DNA of 64,000 bases, taken from NCBI GenBank assembly GCA_000149265.1, contig CH000159.1, positions 204,552 to 268,551 on the forward strand. The letters are read 5' to 3'. The position numbers and the translations under genes are program-made. Below are positions 53,401 to 64,000 of this stretch, piece after piece (the stretch's first letter is position 1; each line of letters begins with the position of its first letter). The notes beneath the pieces were generated by a model. That model saw only the letters and a program-made list of their open reading frames with translations. It searched no databases and was not told the origin of the DNA. Source of the DNA: Ciona savignyi. Taxonomy: Eukaryota; Chordata; Ascidiacea; Phlebobranchia; Cionidae.

Positions 53401-55491
53401 TTCAATTACAAATAGTAAAAAAACTACTGAAGATAGAAATACAGTTCGAATTTTCCTGAGTACAAAAACTATTAGACAATCTACATTCCAATTTTCATCT
53501 CATTTGGGCATTCCAATAATAAGTGAGTATTTCGTTTGTCAGTGCACCTCAAATTTTTCAAAGTCGAGCAGAATTTTCTTTGCATAAAAAGTGGTGTTCA
53601 CTAAAGTTTACATAATATATTCTTTATTAGAGATTTTGGATGTGCAGCTTGTTTAAAAGAGGGATAAATTATCTTTCCAACCATACTAAATATTAAATCA
53701 TAGCATAAACTTTAGAAAAACTGTGCTAATTTGAAAATGACTAAAAATTGTAAAAAACACTGCGGGACAGCATGTTTGAATTAATGCATTTGGCCGGGAG
53801 TGAAAGAGTTAAAATTTACACTGTGCAGATACCAAATACCAGTACTAGTACTACATTGAATTTTTACCTCAAACACTTTTCGCTCCCGTTCTAGTGGCAC
53901 CGGCATAAAGTTATTGACGCCCATTCTGCCAAGCCAAGTAATGTTGGTCAAGCTGTCATCAACTGCTTGATCATGAAATTTGCCTGGTGTTCTAAAACCG
54001 TGGACTTGGTAGTGGGTGTTTGGGGTCATGCCAACACTCATTGTATTTTGAAAATGGTCCTGCCGTGGTTGTGCGACCAGATGACCTATGATTAAAAATT
54101 TTATTTCAGCATTAACTTGTACGCTGTTCAGTATGTACACCTACACTGAATGTTAAGAGAAGCTCACTTATTCGCTTATTTATTATTCTTTGAATTCCGT
54201 TGAGTTCATGCTCACATTAGTATTCTTTGCATTTACCTATGATTTTAAAAACTATTACAGCACAGGTTTTAGATACGTTTATTTCGATGGGTGTCTTATT
54301 TTAAGTCTGACAGTCCTCTATGGAAAATATCAATTTTAGAGTTGTATTCGATATAAATATTGATAAAAATGTCTGAATTAACCAATAGAGGGTCCATTAA
54401 TTCACAAACACATGATGTTTTATATTATTTTTACATTCGAGCATGTATGACCGTCAGTTGAATGATGGCGACAGTGCTCAAGTCCTGAACCCAGTGCTTC
54501 AATAGGTAATGCAAAAACCATCATAATAACATCTTGTATTTACCACCATGCAATATGTGCATTAACCAGATGGGTGGGCAATGTAATCTAATAATTGCCT
54601 CTTGTGGCCAGGGTTTGAACATTAATGTTCTATCTTTTTATTCAGTTGTGTTGCTGGCGCTATTATAGGGTGTTTAATATTTTACCAGTACATACGACAA
54701 AGCTAATTAAAACACAAAATATATATAATATATATGTATAACTTAAAATACAAAAAAAATAAACCTGAATGCATTGAAGATGGTTGAATAGGTTGTTGAT
54801 AATAGCCCGGAACTTGAATGTTGTTGTATGAATGCTGTATGTCAGATGCTGCTTCATAATGCTGGTATGAATAATGCTCGGTATTTCCATGCATTTGGAA
54901 GTGGTTTTGAACCGGAACCTCCTGAACTGCAGACTGATTGTTCGAGTTCAATCCACGTAATTGAAAACCTTGTACAGGGATGTTTTGAAACATTGGTTTC
55001 ATACCTTGGATGTGGAAGGGAAGGGTTTGTGTTGAAAAGTTGTTAGAAAACCCAGGTTCTTGCTTTGTCATGATGTTGTTAGTAGAGTTTTGCGGACCTT
55101 GTAAAATGGATTGCTTACAAGAACTTGCTACCACATTACACTGTTCTTGTATTAAATTAATGTGTTCGGTTTCATTTTTAATTTGTGGTGCTTGGCTGCC
55201 TGTCTCATTGTGGGTTGGGCACCATGGTTGAGATGCTGACAGTTCAGATTGCTCATACTTGACTATGGACTGCTTCACAGAAGCATTGTTATTTGTATTC
55301 TGATTTATCTGTTCAATACCACAGATAGTATTTGCTCCTTCTTCAAATACATTTGATTTTCTTCTGGATATATATCCATCTGATTGTTTTACAGATGCTG
55401 AATTGTTGAGTACTGTGTGTTTACGTTGCAATATTATTGGTCTACACGCTTTTGGCTTAACATTTGACTTTGAATTTCTTTCCTTTACCAT
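47478..55491 (-). CDS. FOXM1: Forkhead box M transcription factor (FoxM)
   Basis: There are eleven minus-strand coding exons: 55491-54765, 54085-53868, 52181-52034, 51759-51626, 51090-50944, 50690-50590, 50100-50021, 49858-49772, 49515-49388, 48465-48032 and 47967-47478. All phases agree and give 897 residues. The forkhead domain (about 322-409) reads RPPYSYMALIQFAINS, MTLRQIYQWIEEKFPYF, then KPGWKNSIRHNLSLHDIFVR and SYWTLRS; the intron inside it splits the glycine of KPGW. Just upstream, DDSLTNITWLGRM matches the FoxM-specific SLTNIQWLGKM. KPILPRLPPRPYILLPVPI matches the conserved segment after the domain. The C terminus, LDTSFSKLLDISG to SLSWSNFSHF, corresponds to the FOXM1 transactivation end. 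FoxM drives G2/M gene expression. The N-terminal repressor region (1-242) is glutamine/asparagine-rich and not alignable by eye. Some alternative splice sites are possible (see findings). Confidence 0.93.
48690..49376. repeat. 24-bp minisatellite, about 27 copies, in the FoxM intron
   Basis: The unit ctatcacttagtacttg plus seven variable bases repeats every 24 bases. Three main variants (aaatatg, aaatata, atatata) are interspersed, the first 21 copies are nearly identical otherwise, and the last five decay progressively. One early unit carries a six-base insertion. The array fills the intron between exons ending at 49388 and starting at 48465. Confidence 0.97.
51132..51425. mobile_element. 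Short hAT-like MITE in a FoxM intron
   Basis: Imperfect inverted ends run AAGGCCAAAAATCC and, inverted from the right side, CAGGGCGAAAAAATCC. Inside them a longer inverted block pairs around cgagtaagaatttact and cgagtaatggattttact. The heptamer AATATTA flanks both sides. The element lies 41 bases beyond the FoxM exon starting at 51090, on its upstream side. Confidence 0.55.
52727..53812. mobile_element. piggyBac-like non-autonomous element (TTAA-flanked) in a FoxM intron
   Basis: The left end TTAACTCTTTCCCTCCC and the inverted right end TTAACTCTTTCACTCCC differ at one position, and each includes the TTAA target duplicated by piggyBac transposons. The 1086-base interior has open frames of 77-86 codons without transposase motifs. 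Its right end stops 56 bases short of the FoxM exon at 53868. The large intron is mostly this element. Confidence 0.7.
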
Positions 55492-56840
55492 AATACCGGG
55501 TGAAGGTTACAATAAATCATTTAATTATTGTTTTGAGAAGAAACCAACTTGTTTGTTTTACAGTTTTCCATTCCAGTACCACTTAAAATAGTCAGAATAT
55601 ATTTTAGTTAACGATGCAGAAAGCTACAATATGGTTGTTTTTCTAAGCCATGAAGCTCTATTACACATTAACAAACCTGTAAAAAGGGTAAAATGCATTT
55701 TACTTTAGGAATGACGATCGCAGAATCAAGATATACATTTGATTGGAATCCGAAATGATTCAGAATTATTGTTTGATTCTACCAATTCGAATTAAATTGT
55801 TCATGGAGAATCAAATTCAGTTTTATTTAAATAAGTTAGATTCAAATTAGAAGAAAATTAAGAAAATTGTTTCAAGTAATATTGTTAATAATACATGGAT
55901 AAAAAATATCCAGCAACATATATACATGTAGTATTATTTTTCTGACTCAAATTAGAATAAAAAATATTTGTTGGATAGTATATTGCATTGTACTTTTATC
56001 TTTGAAAATAATATTCTAGAATTCAAACTGATTCGAATACTTACATCTATAGATCCAAGAAACATTTACTAAGTGTTACCTCAAATCCCATGGACACAAC
56101 CATACATCAACTTGTTTAAAAATGACTAAATCCCGTGTTAAATATTAGATTTAGGCATATTAGATTTATTCGGACCAAGACTAGTCTTTTATGTTAGGTT
56201 AAAAAAACGACGGACAGTTTAATCATATCTTAAGAAACATACAAAGAGTGCACTGTTAGATACTGCACACTTCAGTATTCGTTGCACGGACACTTAAGAT
56301 CTCGGCGAAAGACATTTCATTCTGGGTCAGATATAAGAAATATGGCAATATCACACATTTGTTATTTTATGCTTGCATATGTCATGCTTTCCAGATTGGG
56401 CCACATTCAGGGCACAGGAAACAAAAATTGCCTTTGTAGAAATTGTTAACTCGGTTGTATGTTTTTAATGGTTGATGCTCGAATTTCAATGAAAAGACCA
56501 ACAAATTCCAATGAAAAAGAGAATTTAAAATAATCAGTTACAACAGTTTTAATGCATAGGCTAGCCAAATATAACTATAGTGTAAATTACCTGAAAGGCT
56601 GTTATAATTTACACAAATCTAGCATGATAGGCATAGACGACTGTGGTATTTGTTGTTTTATATTTTTTTGTCAACGTAATGCTATCACATAAAAATAATG
56701 CTATATTTTACCTTTTCTCCGTTTAGATACAATTTAAAATACGACATAACGATGTATTCCAATTTCTAATTAACATCTTTTTCACCGATAACCACTTACA
56801 TTTGTTCAAAATTCGTGCTATTTTCATCCCCGACCAATCA
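55492..56840 (-). promoter_or_regulatory. Putative FoxM promoter and 5' UTR intron
   Basis: Reading toward FoxM, a reversed CCAAT box (56834-56838) is followed 24 bases later by TTTGAA (56810-56805), the sequence of a cell-cycle homology region, and then by a donor gtaagt (56799-56794). A strong acceptor, ccctttttacag, ends at 55677, leaving a 5' UTR of about 185 bases before the ATG. This is an inferred model. CHR plus CCAAT control is known for vertebrate G2/M genes, but TTTGAA is short and occurs by chance. Confidence 0.35.
56260..56340. repeat. Related copy of the repeat that the hAT element split at 40033
   Basis: ctgcacacttcagtattcgttgcacggacacttaagatctcggcgaaa aligns to ctgcacacttaaatatttgatgcgtgcacac joined to tcgagatctcggcgaaa across the hAT insertion site. 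This copy has no insertion. The full length and nature of the repeat are unknown. Confidence 0.6.
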
Positions 56841-57189
56841 GAGACGAGGATTCTGAAGAATTTGCTTCGTCATCTAATCCATCATTAATCAGCAACTTTC
56901 AACAGTGTCGACTTTCAACACATTTCTATGTTTTTCGCACTTTACTTATCATAAGCTGTATGATTGATCCCGTTCACAACATCTATAATCAGAAACACAT
57001 TTTACAATTCTCGTGAGTGAGCTACGCTGTGGTTAACTGACCCCTTTCTTCTGACAACGCATTCTAGTTGTGATAAGAACAGCGAGCCTGGCCATACAGG
57101 TGCCAAATTCGATCTTCATCCTGTCTACTTTCATGTTTAGTTGTGTCGTGAAACCGGGTCCACTCCACACCTATACCAGTACGATATGT

Positions 57190-57515
57190 TGAACTGTTGG
57201 CTTTTTCTCATAAGGTGCCTTGCGAATGTTTGTTCAGTATGAAACAAACCCTGTCCGCAAGCTCACGGGCGTGTGTGTTGGTTGGGCAAGACATTAACGA
57301 GCATTGCCTTTGTCCAGTGGATTTAAATGCTGATCAAATAGATTAGTGAGTCACCTTACCGCCGATTGGCTACAGGTTCGAAACTGGCCGCTATCTAGTC
57401 AAATGCATCTTTAAGATAAACTATGAGAGGTCTCGCTTTCACCCAGTAAATTATTGGGTTGTACTAAAATTGAAGAACGAATAAATAATATATATAACAC
57501 ACTGCAATAGGTGGT
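57190..57515 (+). mobile_element. V-SINE-like repeat cluster
   Basis: ggttgggcaagacatt and gcattgcctttgtccagtgg resemble the cttgggcaag core. A second copy starts at about 57345 with an A-box-like tagtgagtcacc and a B-box-like caggttcgaaactgg, and ends in cacccagtaaattattgggt and a tail with aacacactgcaat. The tail motif recurs near 58005 and 60125. Confidence 0.5.
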
Positions 57516-58594
57516 GGTCGCGGTGTAACATGCAAATCACCAGTGTCTCTATATTGTTTTCGGGTCATGGAAATAAAACATGAATGATATATTCTATATT
57601 AGCCCTATTTATTTTAGTTTAGTATATTTTTTGTTTCAACACTTACCAAGGCATTTATAAAATAAACAAAACCTATACAAAATATTTATTCCGTTGTTTC
57701 TACGAGCAGGATGTAATAGATAAATTAACGTAGATGTGAGGTTTAATCGCCCAAGTTTCATTCATTCATAAGATAATGATTTGGAGGTGAATCGGGAAAC
57801 AGCCGGAGAAATATCAATATCTTTTTTATTCGTTATCTATTTTGTGATTATAAATGTAATCTGTCAGTTGGAAGTTCCAAACCGCAGAAATCGGAACCGC
57901 GAAATAAAAGGTACTAATGCCGCTAGATTGCCCAAGAAGCCACAAAAACAGCTATGGCAAACTGTTTGTAACTAAAACAGTAAAAACGTCCCGATCGTAC
58001 ACAACACACTGCAATAAACTAAGGATCATCTAACAATTCCCTGTGCGCTAATGTACCCTGTCACCCATCAGAAAATGCGGTATATTCACAAATTTTTCAA
58101 CCACAATATGGCTGATTTGTAACAGAGTGTATGTTATATGACCTGATCTTGCATATAATGACGTAATGGTTCTACATACAGGGATACATGTAAGCAACCC
58201 ATTGGATTTAAATCAATTAATTAGAATTACATTTTGATCACCAACTAGTTTATTAAGTCATAATCGGGAGAAAAATAAAGATTCGAACAATTTCTAACGT
58301 TTAAACATTCTCAAATCACTAATTCTGATAATTTAAATACCTTCTTTTAAATTAAACACTACCGTCATTTAAAGGTTTAGGGAATCAAATAGTTTGAACC
58401 ATGACAGGCACAACAGAATATATTAAGATGTTGCGAATAAAAAAACAAAACAAAGTAAACTCGATACAGCTGTGAAAAACATGGAACACAATTATGTGAG
58501 ATGACAGTCAATTAAGTACAAAAGGCTAGTGCAGATAAGCCACGTCCAAAGTATGTAGAAACAAAAGTGAACCTCCCAAATGAAAGCTTTGGGA
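57516..58594. other. Intergenic stretch downstream of CLIP
   Basis: No coding exon is supported. The open frame at 57781-57975 has no domain. The 3' UTR of the CLIP-family gene presumably lies at the high end of this stretch, on the minus strand. Confidence 0.45.
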
Positions 58595-61500
58595 TCAGAA
58601 CATCTGTTCTTCCTCACAGTCTTCTGTCGAATGGCCGAAAGCTGAATGAACAAAATTTCTCTGTTAGTTTCTACACTGCCATAGGGAGGTGATGATGATT
58701 TTTTAAGTTACAATTAAAAAATACTCTTTGACTGTTTAACAATAATTCTCTAAATAAATTGCCGAACTTATTAAAAAGGTTACTTTATTTATCACTGTCT
58801 TCTAATAAAAGAATAATATTAGTAATAAAGTTAAATCACAAAAAGACCATTGGCCTCCATCACGTAAATATGGTTCCAGAACAGAATAAATTAGTAATAC
58901 AACATACTTTTAATTAGAACATTAAGTTAAGTGCTCTATTAAGACGTTAAGAATAAAAACGTTTTACTGTAAGATTCACACACAAAAGCAATCGCTATGT
59001 GGTTAGTAATCACAACTAATACTTTTATTGGAGACCATTCAAATATGGTGGTGTGTCACATGACCAAAAGCTGCAAAAAAGTTGGCGTAACAACTGTACA
59101 TGTTTTATTACATAAATAACCATATATATGGACCATAGAGATAAGTGATATGAATATGTGTGTAAGTCATTACAACAATAGCACATCAGTATACCACATG
59201 CTTATAGTGGGTAAGTGGAGCTTTGAAGGCAAGAGGATTTGCGTGATCAAATGATATACTGCTGACAGAAAGGTTGCACTTTCGAAACCTACAACTTAAT
59301 AGTCATGTGTCTTGGGCAAAGAAGTACATACAAATTGCACTAACCCAGGGAATGGGTTAGTTATACAACAATGGTATGTTTGGAATACAATACTTTGTAC
59401 CAACTTCTTACCACGAAAATAATTTAACTAATAGTAAAAATGATAATTACTTTAATACAGAGGTTTCTCAGTTAATTAATAATATACCCCAGTTCATATT
59501 AACTGTAACTAAACTCTCAATGTAAAATAAAACACCAAGNNNNNNNNNNNNNNNNNNNNNNNNNNNNNNNNNNNNNNNNNNNNNNNNNNNNNNNNNNNNN
59601 NNNNNNNNNNNNNNNNNNNNNNNNNNNNNNNNNNNNNNNNNNNNNNNNNNNNNNNNNNNNNNNNNNNNNNACCCCATTTAAATACCATGAATCAACCAAC
59701 AAAGATAGTGTTCAATATGGTTTTATGACAAAAAGTATATATAATCTTTACCTTCACAGTCCTCACAGTAAGGTCGTATTTCACCCCTTTCATAATGGTG
59801 GGAAGCTGATCCTTCATCTGGGTCAACCATGCTTTGCGTGGGACAGTCTTCCGTCTCATGAGCATCAAAAATATCGCAAATATCACAGAACAACCGCGGG
59901 GCTAGCTTCCGTGATTCGGTGCTGTTGGAAGTATGGAATATCTTAATTATTTGGCTACAAAGCTTAATTAGATAGAGCATTGACCTCAAGCCAAAATGTT
60001 GTTGTTCGAAACTAAATAGCCACTTCATCGTGTCTTTGTATTGGCTACTTGGAAAATATTGCCTGCACCCAATTAATTAATGGGTAAATAATTTTAAGAT
60101 AAAATGGTAGAAACTTCTTAATTAAATACAACACACTGCAAACAGCTTTAAATCGAATTTGTCAATTGACTATTTAATTATTTCCATTCAAATAGATAAA
60201 CAGGAATATCCTATTCAAGTACAATATCATTACCATATGATTGAAAATAAATGCAACCGTATAAAACCATGTTTTATCTTTATTTTTATATTTCCAAACA
60301 TTGGCATTGTTATTTGTATTTGCAATCAGGCTTATGGGTAGATCCAGCATCCAGGTATGGTGAACATTACTGCCTTTTGCAGATGCATTGATATGTTCAT
60401 TTTACAATAAAAATGTTCCCAAAACAAGCGAGGACCCAAAAAAATAAGATCGGAAACGAACCCGTCCAAACCAGCATGATCCTCATCCTCATCCCCCAAC
60501 ATCATCCTCTCCAGCTCCTCAATTTTATCCGTGAGCATTTTGATCTTCTGCTGCTGATCGAATATCACGGTGTTGAGGAAGTCAACTTGCACACCATCTG
60601 ACCCGTTCGAATCTGAGTTGATGGTTTGTTGACTTGTATATATATATATATATATGTTATAGAACTAGTTGTTACTAGCACCAAACATCTTAAGCCTAAT
60701 TTTCCAAGAAAAAGTGGTAAAAACTTGTTTTTAAGAAATTAAATCAGTATGCATACACAATTTTGTTTAAATTTGCTATGTAGTCAAATTTTGTATACCA
60801 CCACAAAGCAAGTGTGTTTTATGGTGATAAACTGGGAATCCATTCACTGCAGTATTAAATTTATATGGCTACAGAATATATAATGAACAGTGTGCCAAAC
60901 CACAGATCGACTTCTGACCACTCCGTTGCAACACATTTATTAAAGTATCCAAATCTTACAACTTACCTACACTAGCTTGGAACTAAATTGTAAGCTTCTA
61001 GTAGTAAAAATGATATTAGTCATCACATTTTTTAATATATTAACAAGACGATGATATTTCTTCATAGCTTTCATGAATAACTTTCTTTCGCATTCCATGA
61101 TTCCAACATACAAAATATCATTTTAATCGTAACAATTGTTTTCTTGCAAAGTTGTGGTTTTAGGTGCAATATAATTAATGCACTACACATGTGGTGATGT
61201 GGGGGCAGTAAAAGTGGTCAAAATGTGACATTTCACCAACCTTGATGGTTGTTTAAATGCGGGGTTGTTCCATTTTGTTGCAAATTTGTGTTTTGTTGAG
61301 CTAACTGTTGATTGTGAAGCTCTAATGTGGCTACTTGTTCCTGGAGAGTTTTCACCAGAACTTTTTCTGCCTTGAAGCACTGGATCTGTGAAAATTAAGG
61401 ATTTGGTTTTTAGTTGGCTAGATAGTCTGGTGGGTGAAGTTTGGACATTTAAAGTATTACATTCAATAATCATGCGTTTACACTTTTACAACAGGATGGT

Positions 61501-64000
61501 TGGTAACATTTAACAATATAAACCAATCTTCTCAGTGTGCTGTTCAGAAGCACTCACTGAACCTGGAGCTGCAGTCACTTCCTGTGTGGTTATATGTTAT
61601 GTTGTACTAATTAATGAACAATATTATTTGTCATAGTAAGGTACTTCTTTGATATAGTTTTCCGCCTCTTTAGTTCTTTCCGCAATAAGTTTGGTGGTGA
61701 TATCAAGGGAACGTTGTAGCGAGTCTCTTTCCGATGCAAATTCACGCATCAAAATTTTCTCCCTAAAAATGCACTGATGAAACTCATTTGTATTATGTGG
61801 GTTGGGCTTTGTATGGGTGGGGTGAGATTTTTTGCGGATGGTGACAAGATTTTATTTCGTTGGAGTGAAATTGTTCAGTATCTACTGCAATATACCTCAT
61901 ATGGTAAACATAAAAAATATATTAACATACATGCAATACGTGATAATACATGCAAAAAAAACAATATATATTTTCAGGGAGATATACTGTTTACCCAAAA
62001 ACACATATTTGCATGCATGAAACGCAAAGTGAAACAACAATTTTTGTAAACATTATCCAACAAAAAAGTCTAAAATAAAATGATGTTTTTAAAAAAATAA
62101 ATGTTTAAGAACAGTTTCTATTGGTGATAGGAAAAAGGTAGATCGATTAAAGTGAAATTGCCAGATTATATTATAATGACCATTGACCAGATTCTATTTT
62201 TCGTTTTGGCAATTACTATTTATAAAAGAAATATTTCTGTAATATTGTAAATAAATATTTTTTGTATTATTACATATTTTTTGCTGCTTAGTTTAACAAA
62301 TAAAGAAATGAAACAAATAAAGAACTGGAAAAGTGGTTCATGCTAAATCACATAATGAGGTGAATAGGATAATGTAAATAATATGGTCAATATTTTCAAC
62401 ATGCAAATAACTTTGCATGCATTTTACCTTTCTTCTTGCTCAGAAGCACTCAGATTAGCACTGCAGGAAATATACAAAGCTCTAACTACAACACTACACA
62501 ATTTAATACATAGTATCAACCCTGTGTTACACATGGGTTGTTGTAAAATCAAATTTGTTTAAAAATTAAATTGTTTACTACGTGTTTTTGCAAGCAAACT
62601 CATGGGTGCTAAGGCAACCAAAACTTTTTGTTTTTGTTGCCGTATCGGATTTCCTCAGAATTAAAAATGGGTTAAACTTTACACACACCAGCAACATACA
62701 GTCTTTAAAGTTTAAACCCAATTGGACTTTCTTGCTTAATTCACATTACTGTCACAATCATTGTAAAAAAATGAAAAGATGAAAAGTAGAAACAATGTCT
62801 CTTTAAAGAAGAATAGTCACATTTTTGCTACACATCTTGTCCACCATGAACAAAAAGCTATTAGGCCTATCTAAATTACAAGCATATTATGACAATCACA
62901 TGTATACTACATTTTTAAAATTTACTACAACTGACAGAACTAGTGTAGAAAATTAACAGAAATGATTATATGACAGAAAATCTTAACAAAACTTTTTATA
63001 TTTTAAAAAACTATTTTCTAAAATCATATTATTGCAAATCTTTATATTGATCAATACTTATTACGATTTATCGGAGAAAGCTAACTACACGCATACTGCA
63101 TGGTGAAATACAAAGGTCATAATTTAGGGAAATATTATGCCTATATTAACATACATATAAGGATTTATAAGGTGAAGTATATAGTTATTGATCATAATGA
63201 TCATGGTCTGTTTAGTTGATATTAAAAATTTAGCAATGGGGAAAATGCTTTATCTTAATTATTTTTTATCATACGTATCAAAAACGTTATCTTAAGTTAT
63301 TGTAAGAGCATCGTGGACTTTCCAATTGAATTTGCTCGTTTTTTTTATCAATATATTTGATATTTTTAAAATGCAATCTGTTCATATAAGCCATGAGCAT
63401 ACAGATGAAGTATAGCGATTTACAATGCATAAGTGATTTGAAGTTATTATTATTGTAATAATAGTCATACAACCATGTTTAGCAATAAGTCAAATAAACG
63501 TACAAATGTTAACAATTTATTTTGCATTATATAAATTATTAAAACATTAATGGTATATAACAATTTGTCTGAAACTAAACTTGATGGGAATTATTAACTT
63601 ATAATGTTTTGAATTAAACCCAGCTCTAATAACCGCTAAACTTATTAGTAAGGTCGGCCTTCACATTTACCTGACAGTCATAAGTTAACAGGTTGGTATA
63701 TAGCCCTTTGTCGCAAATAATAATATCAATATTCAGGTCTGAGTATTGTGTATTTTAGTATGTCCCCAATCAAATGATTTTATTTGACACAAATAAACCA
63801 ACAACAAACCTGTTTTCTAGTTTAGTGATTTTCGCTCTCAGAGTTTCTTCCGATTCTTTAAACTAAAAAACGTGGCTTTTTATTATAAAAAACAAAAATT
63901 TAATAATTTAGGAACTAAACTTTCAAATATCGATGAAATAAAACAAACATAAACAATAAAAACATTACATTTTTTCTTTCATTTTCAACTGCAGAAATCT
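58595..64000 (-). CDS. CLIP1: CLIP-170 family (CAP-Gly domain linker protein) C-terminal part, 5' end outside the window
   Basis: There are eight minus-strand exons: beyond 64000-63969, 63862-63810, 62460-62428, 61762-61645, 61385-61241, 60612-60462, 59921-59752 and 58641-58595. All phases agree. The product is coiled coil (EKILMREFASERDSLQRS; CFKAEKVLVKTLQEQVATLE; QVDFLNTVIFDQQQKIKML), an acidic stretch (GDEDEDHAG), then two zinc knuckles. Knuckle 1 is CDICDIFDAHETEDC (CX2CX5HX4C). Knuckle 2 is CEDCEAFGHSTEDC (CX2CX4HX4C), split by an intron. The protein ends EEEQMF, where vertebrate CLIP1 ends in an acidic ETF. The family tracks growing microtubule plus ends and recruits dynactin through knuckle 2. 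The N-terminal CAP-Gly domains should lie beyond the window. The symbol reflects best family similarity, not proven orthology; CLIP2 lacks these knuckles. The last intron contains the second assembly gap. Confidence 0.92.
59215..59415 (+). mobile_element. Diverged V-SINE-like copy in the last CLIP intron
   Basis: A B-box-like actttcgaaacct is followed by gtgtcttgggcaaag and attgcactaacccagggaatgggtt. The order matches the copies near 32535 and 57290, but the sequence is more decayed. Confidence 0.4.
59540..59670. other. Assembly gap
   Basis: A run of 131 N in the last intron of the CLIP-family gene. The coding exons on both sides join in phase without it. Confidence 0.99.
59955..60140 (+). 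mobile_element. tRNA-derived SINE copy in a CLIP intron
   Basis: An A-box-like tagatagagcattgacc and a B-box-like ttgttcgaaacta are followed by cacccaattaattaatgggt and a tail with aacacactgcaaa. The last two blocks match the copy ending near 57515. Confidence 0.5.
60637..60655. repeat. (TA)n microsatellite
   Basis: Nineteen bases of uninterrupted alternating T and A, just upstream of the CLIP exon starting at 60612. Confidence 0.9.

Overview
This window looks like AT-rich nuclear DNA from an animal, most likely an invertebrate deuterostome. An ascidian tunicate (Ciona-like) is my best guess. That guess is inferred from the gene set (FoxM, an IKBIP/CKAP4-like protein, ADAMTS-like, SUEL lectin, Toll-like receptor), short GT-AG introns, several intronless housekeeping genes and many small non-autonomous transposons. 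I recognise no species-specific marker. Two runs of N (39433-39973 and 59540-59670) are assembly gaps.

Layout. Positions 1-12961 hold no gene I can support, only a tRNA-like SINE relic. A 19-exon plus-strand gene at 12962-27494 encodes an ADAMTS-like matrix protein with seven TSP1 repeats, four Ig domains and a C-terminal PLAC domain. I could join its exons with full phase consistency to 1374 codons. At 29537-30869 (minus) a four-exon gene encodes a secreted protein with an unrecognised N-terminal domain and one SUEL/rhamnose-binding lectin domain.

Four minus-strand genes follow in tandem, transcribed from 38830 down to 33318: an IKBIP/CKAP4-like coiled-coil membrane protein, PHAX (snRNA export adaptor), CEP20/FOPNL (centriolar satellite/ciliogenesis) and MED21 (Mediator). 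The first three are intronless. A hAT-type MITE with a perfect 8-bp target duplication lies upstream of them. An intronless Toll-like receptor gene (plus, 42941-45568) has a TATA box and a TIR domain with alanine at the BB-loop proline position.

A complete 11-coding-exon FoxM gene (minus, 55491-47478) encodes 897 residues. Its introns hold a 24-bp minisatellite, a hAT-like MITE and a piggyBac-like TTAA element. The right end (58595 to beyond 64000, minus) is the 3' part of a CLIP-170-family gene: coiled coil, two zinc knuckles and a terminal acidic-aromatic tail.

The genes serve separate roles: extracellular matrix, secreted lectin and innate receptor on one side, and cell-cycle, centrosome, microtubule, RNA-export and transcription functions on the other. 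Only the four-gene minus-strand cluster suggests co-expression. All exon joins were made by eye from splice consensus, reading phase and family similarity; no transcript evidence was available.
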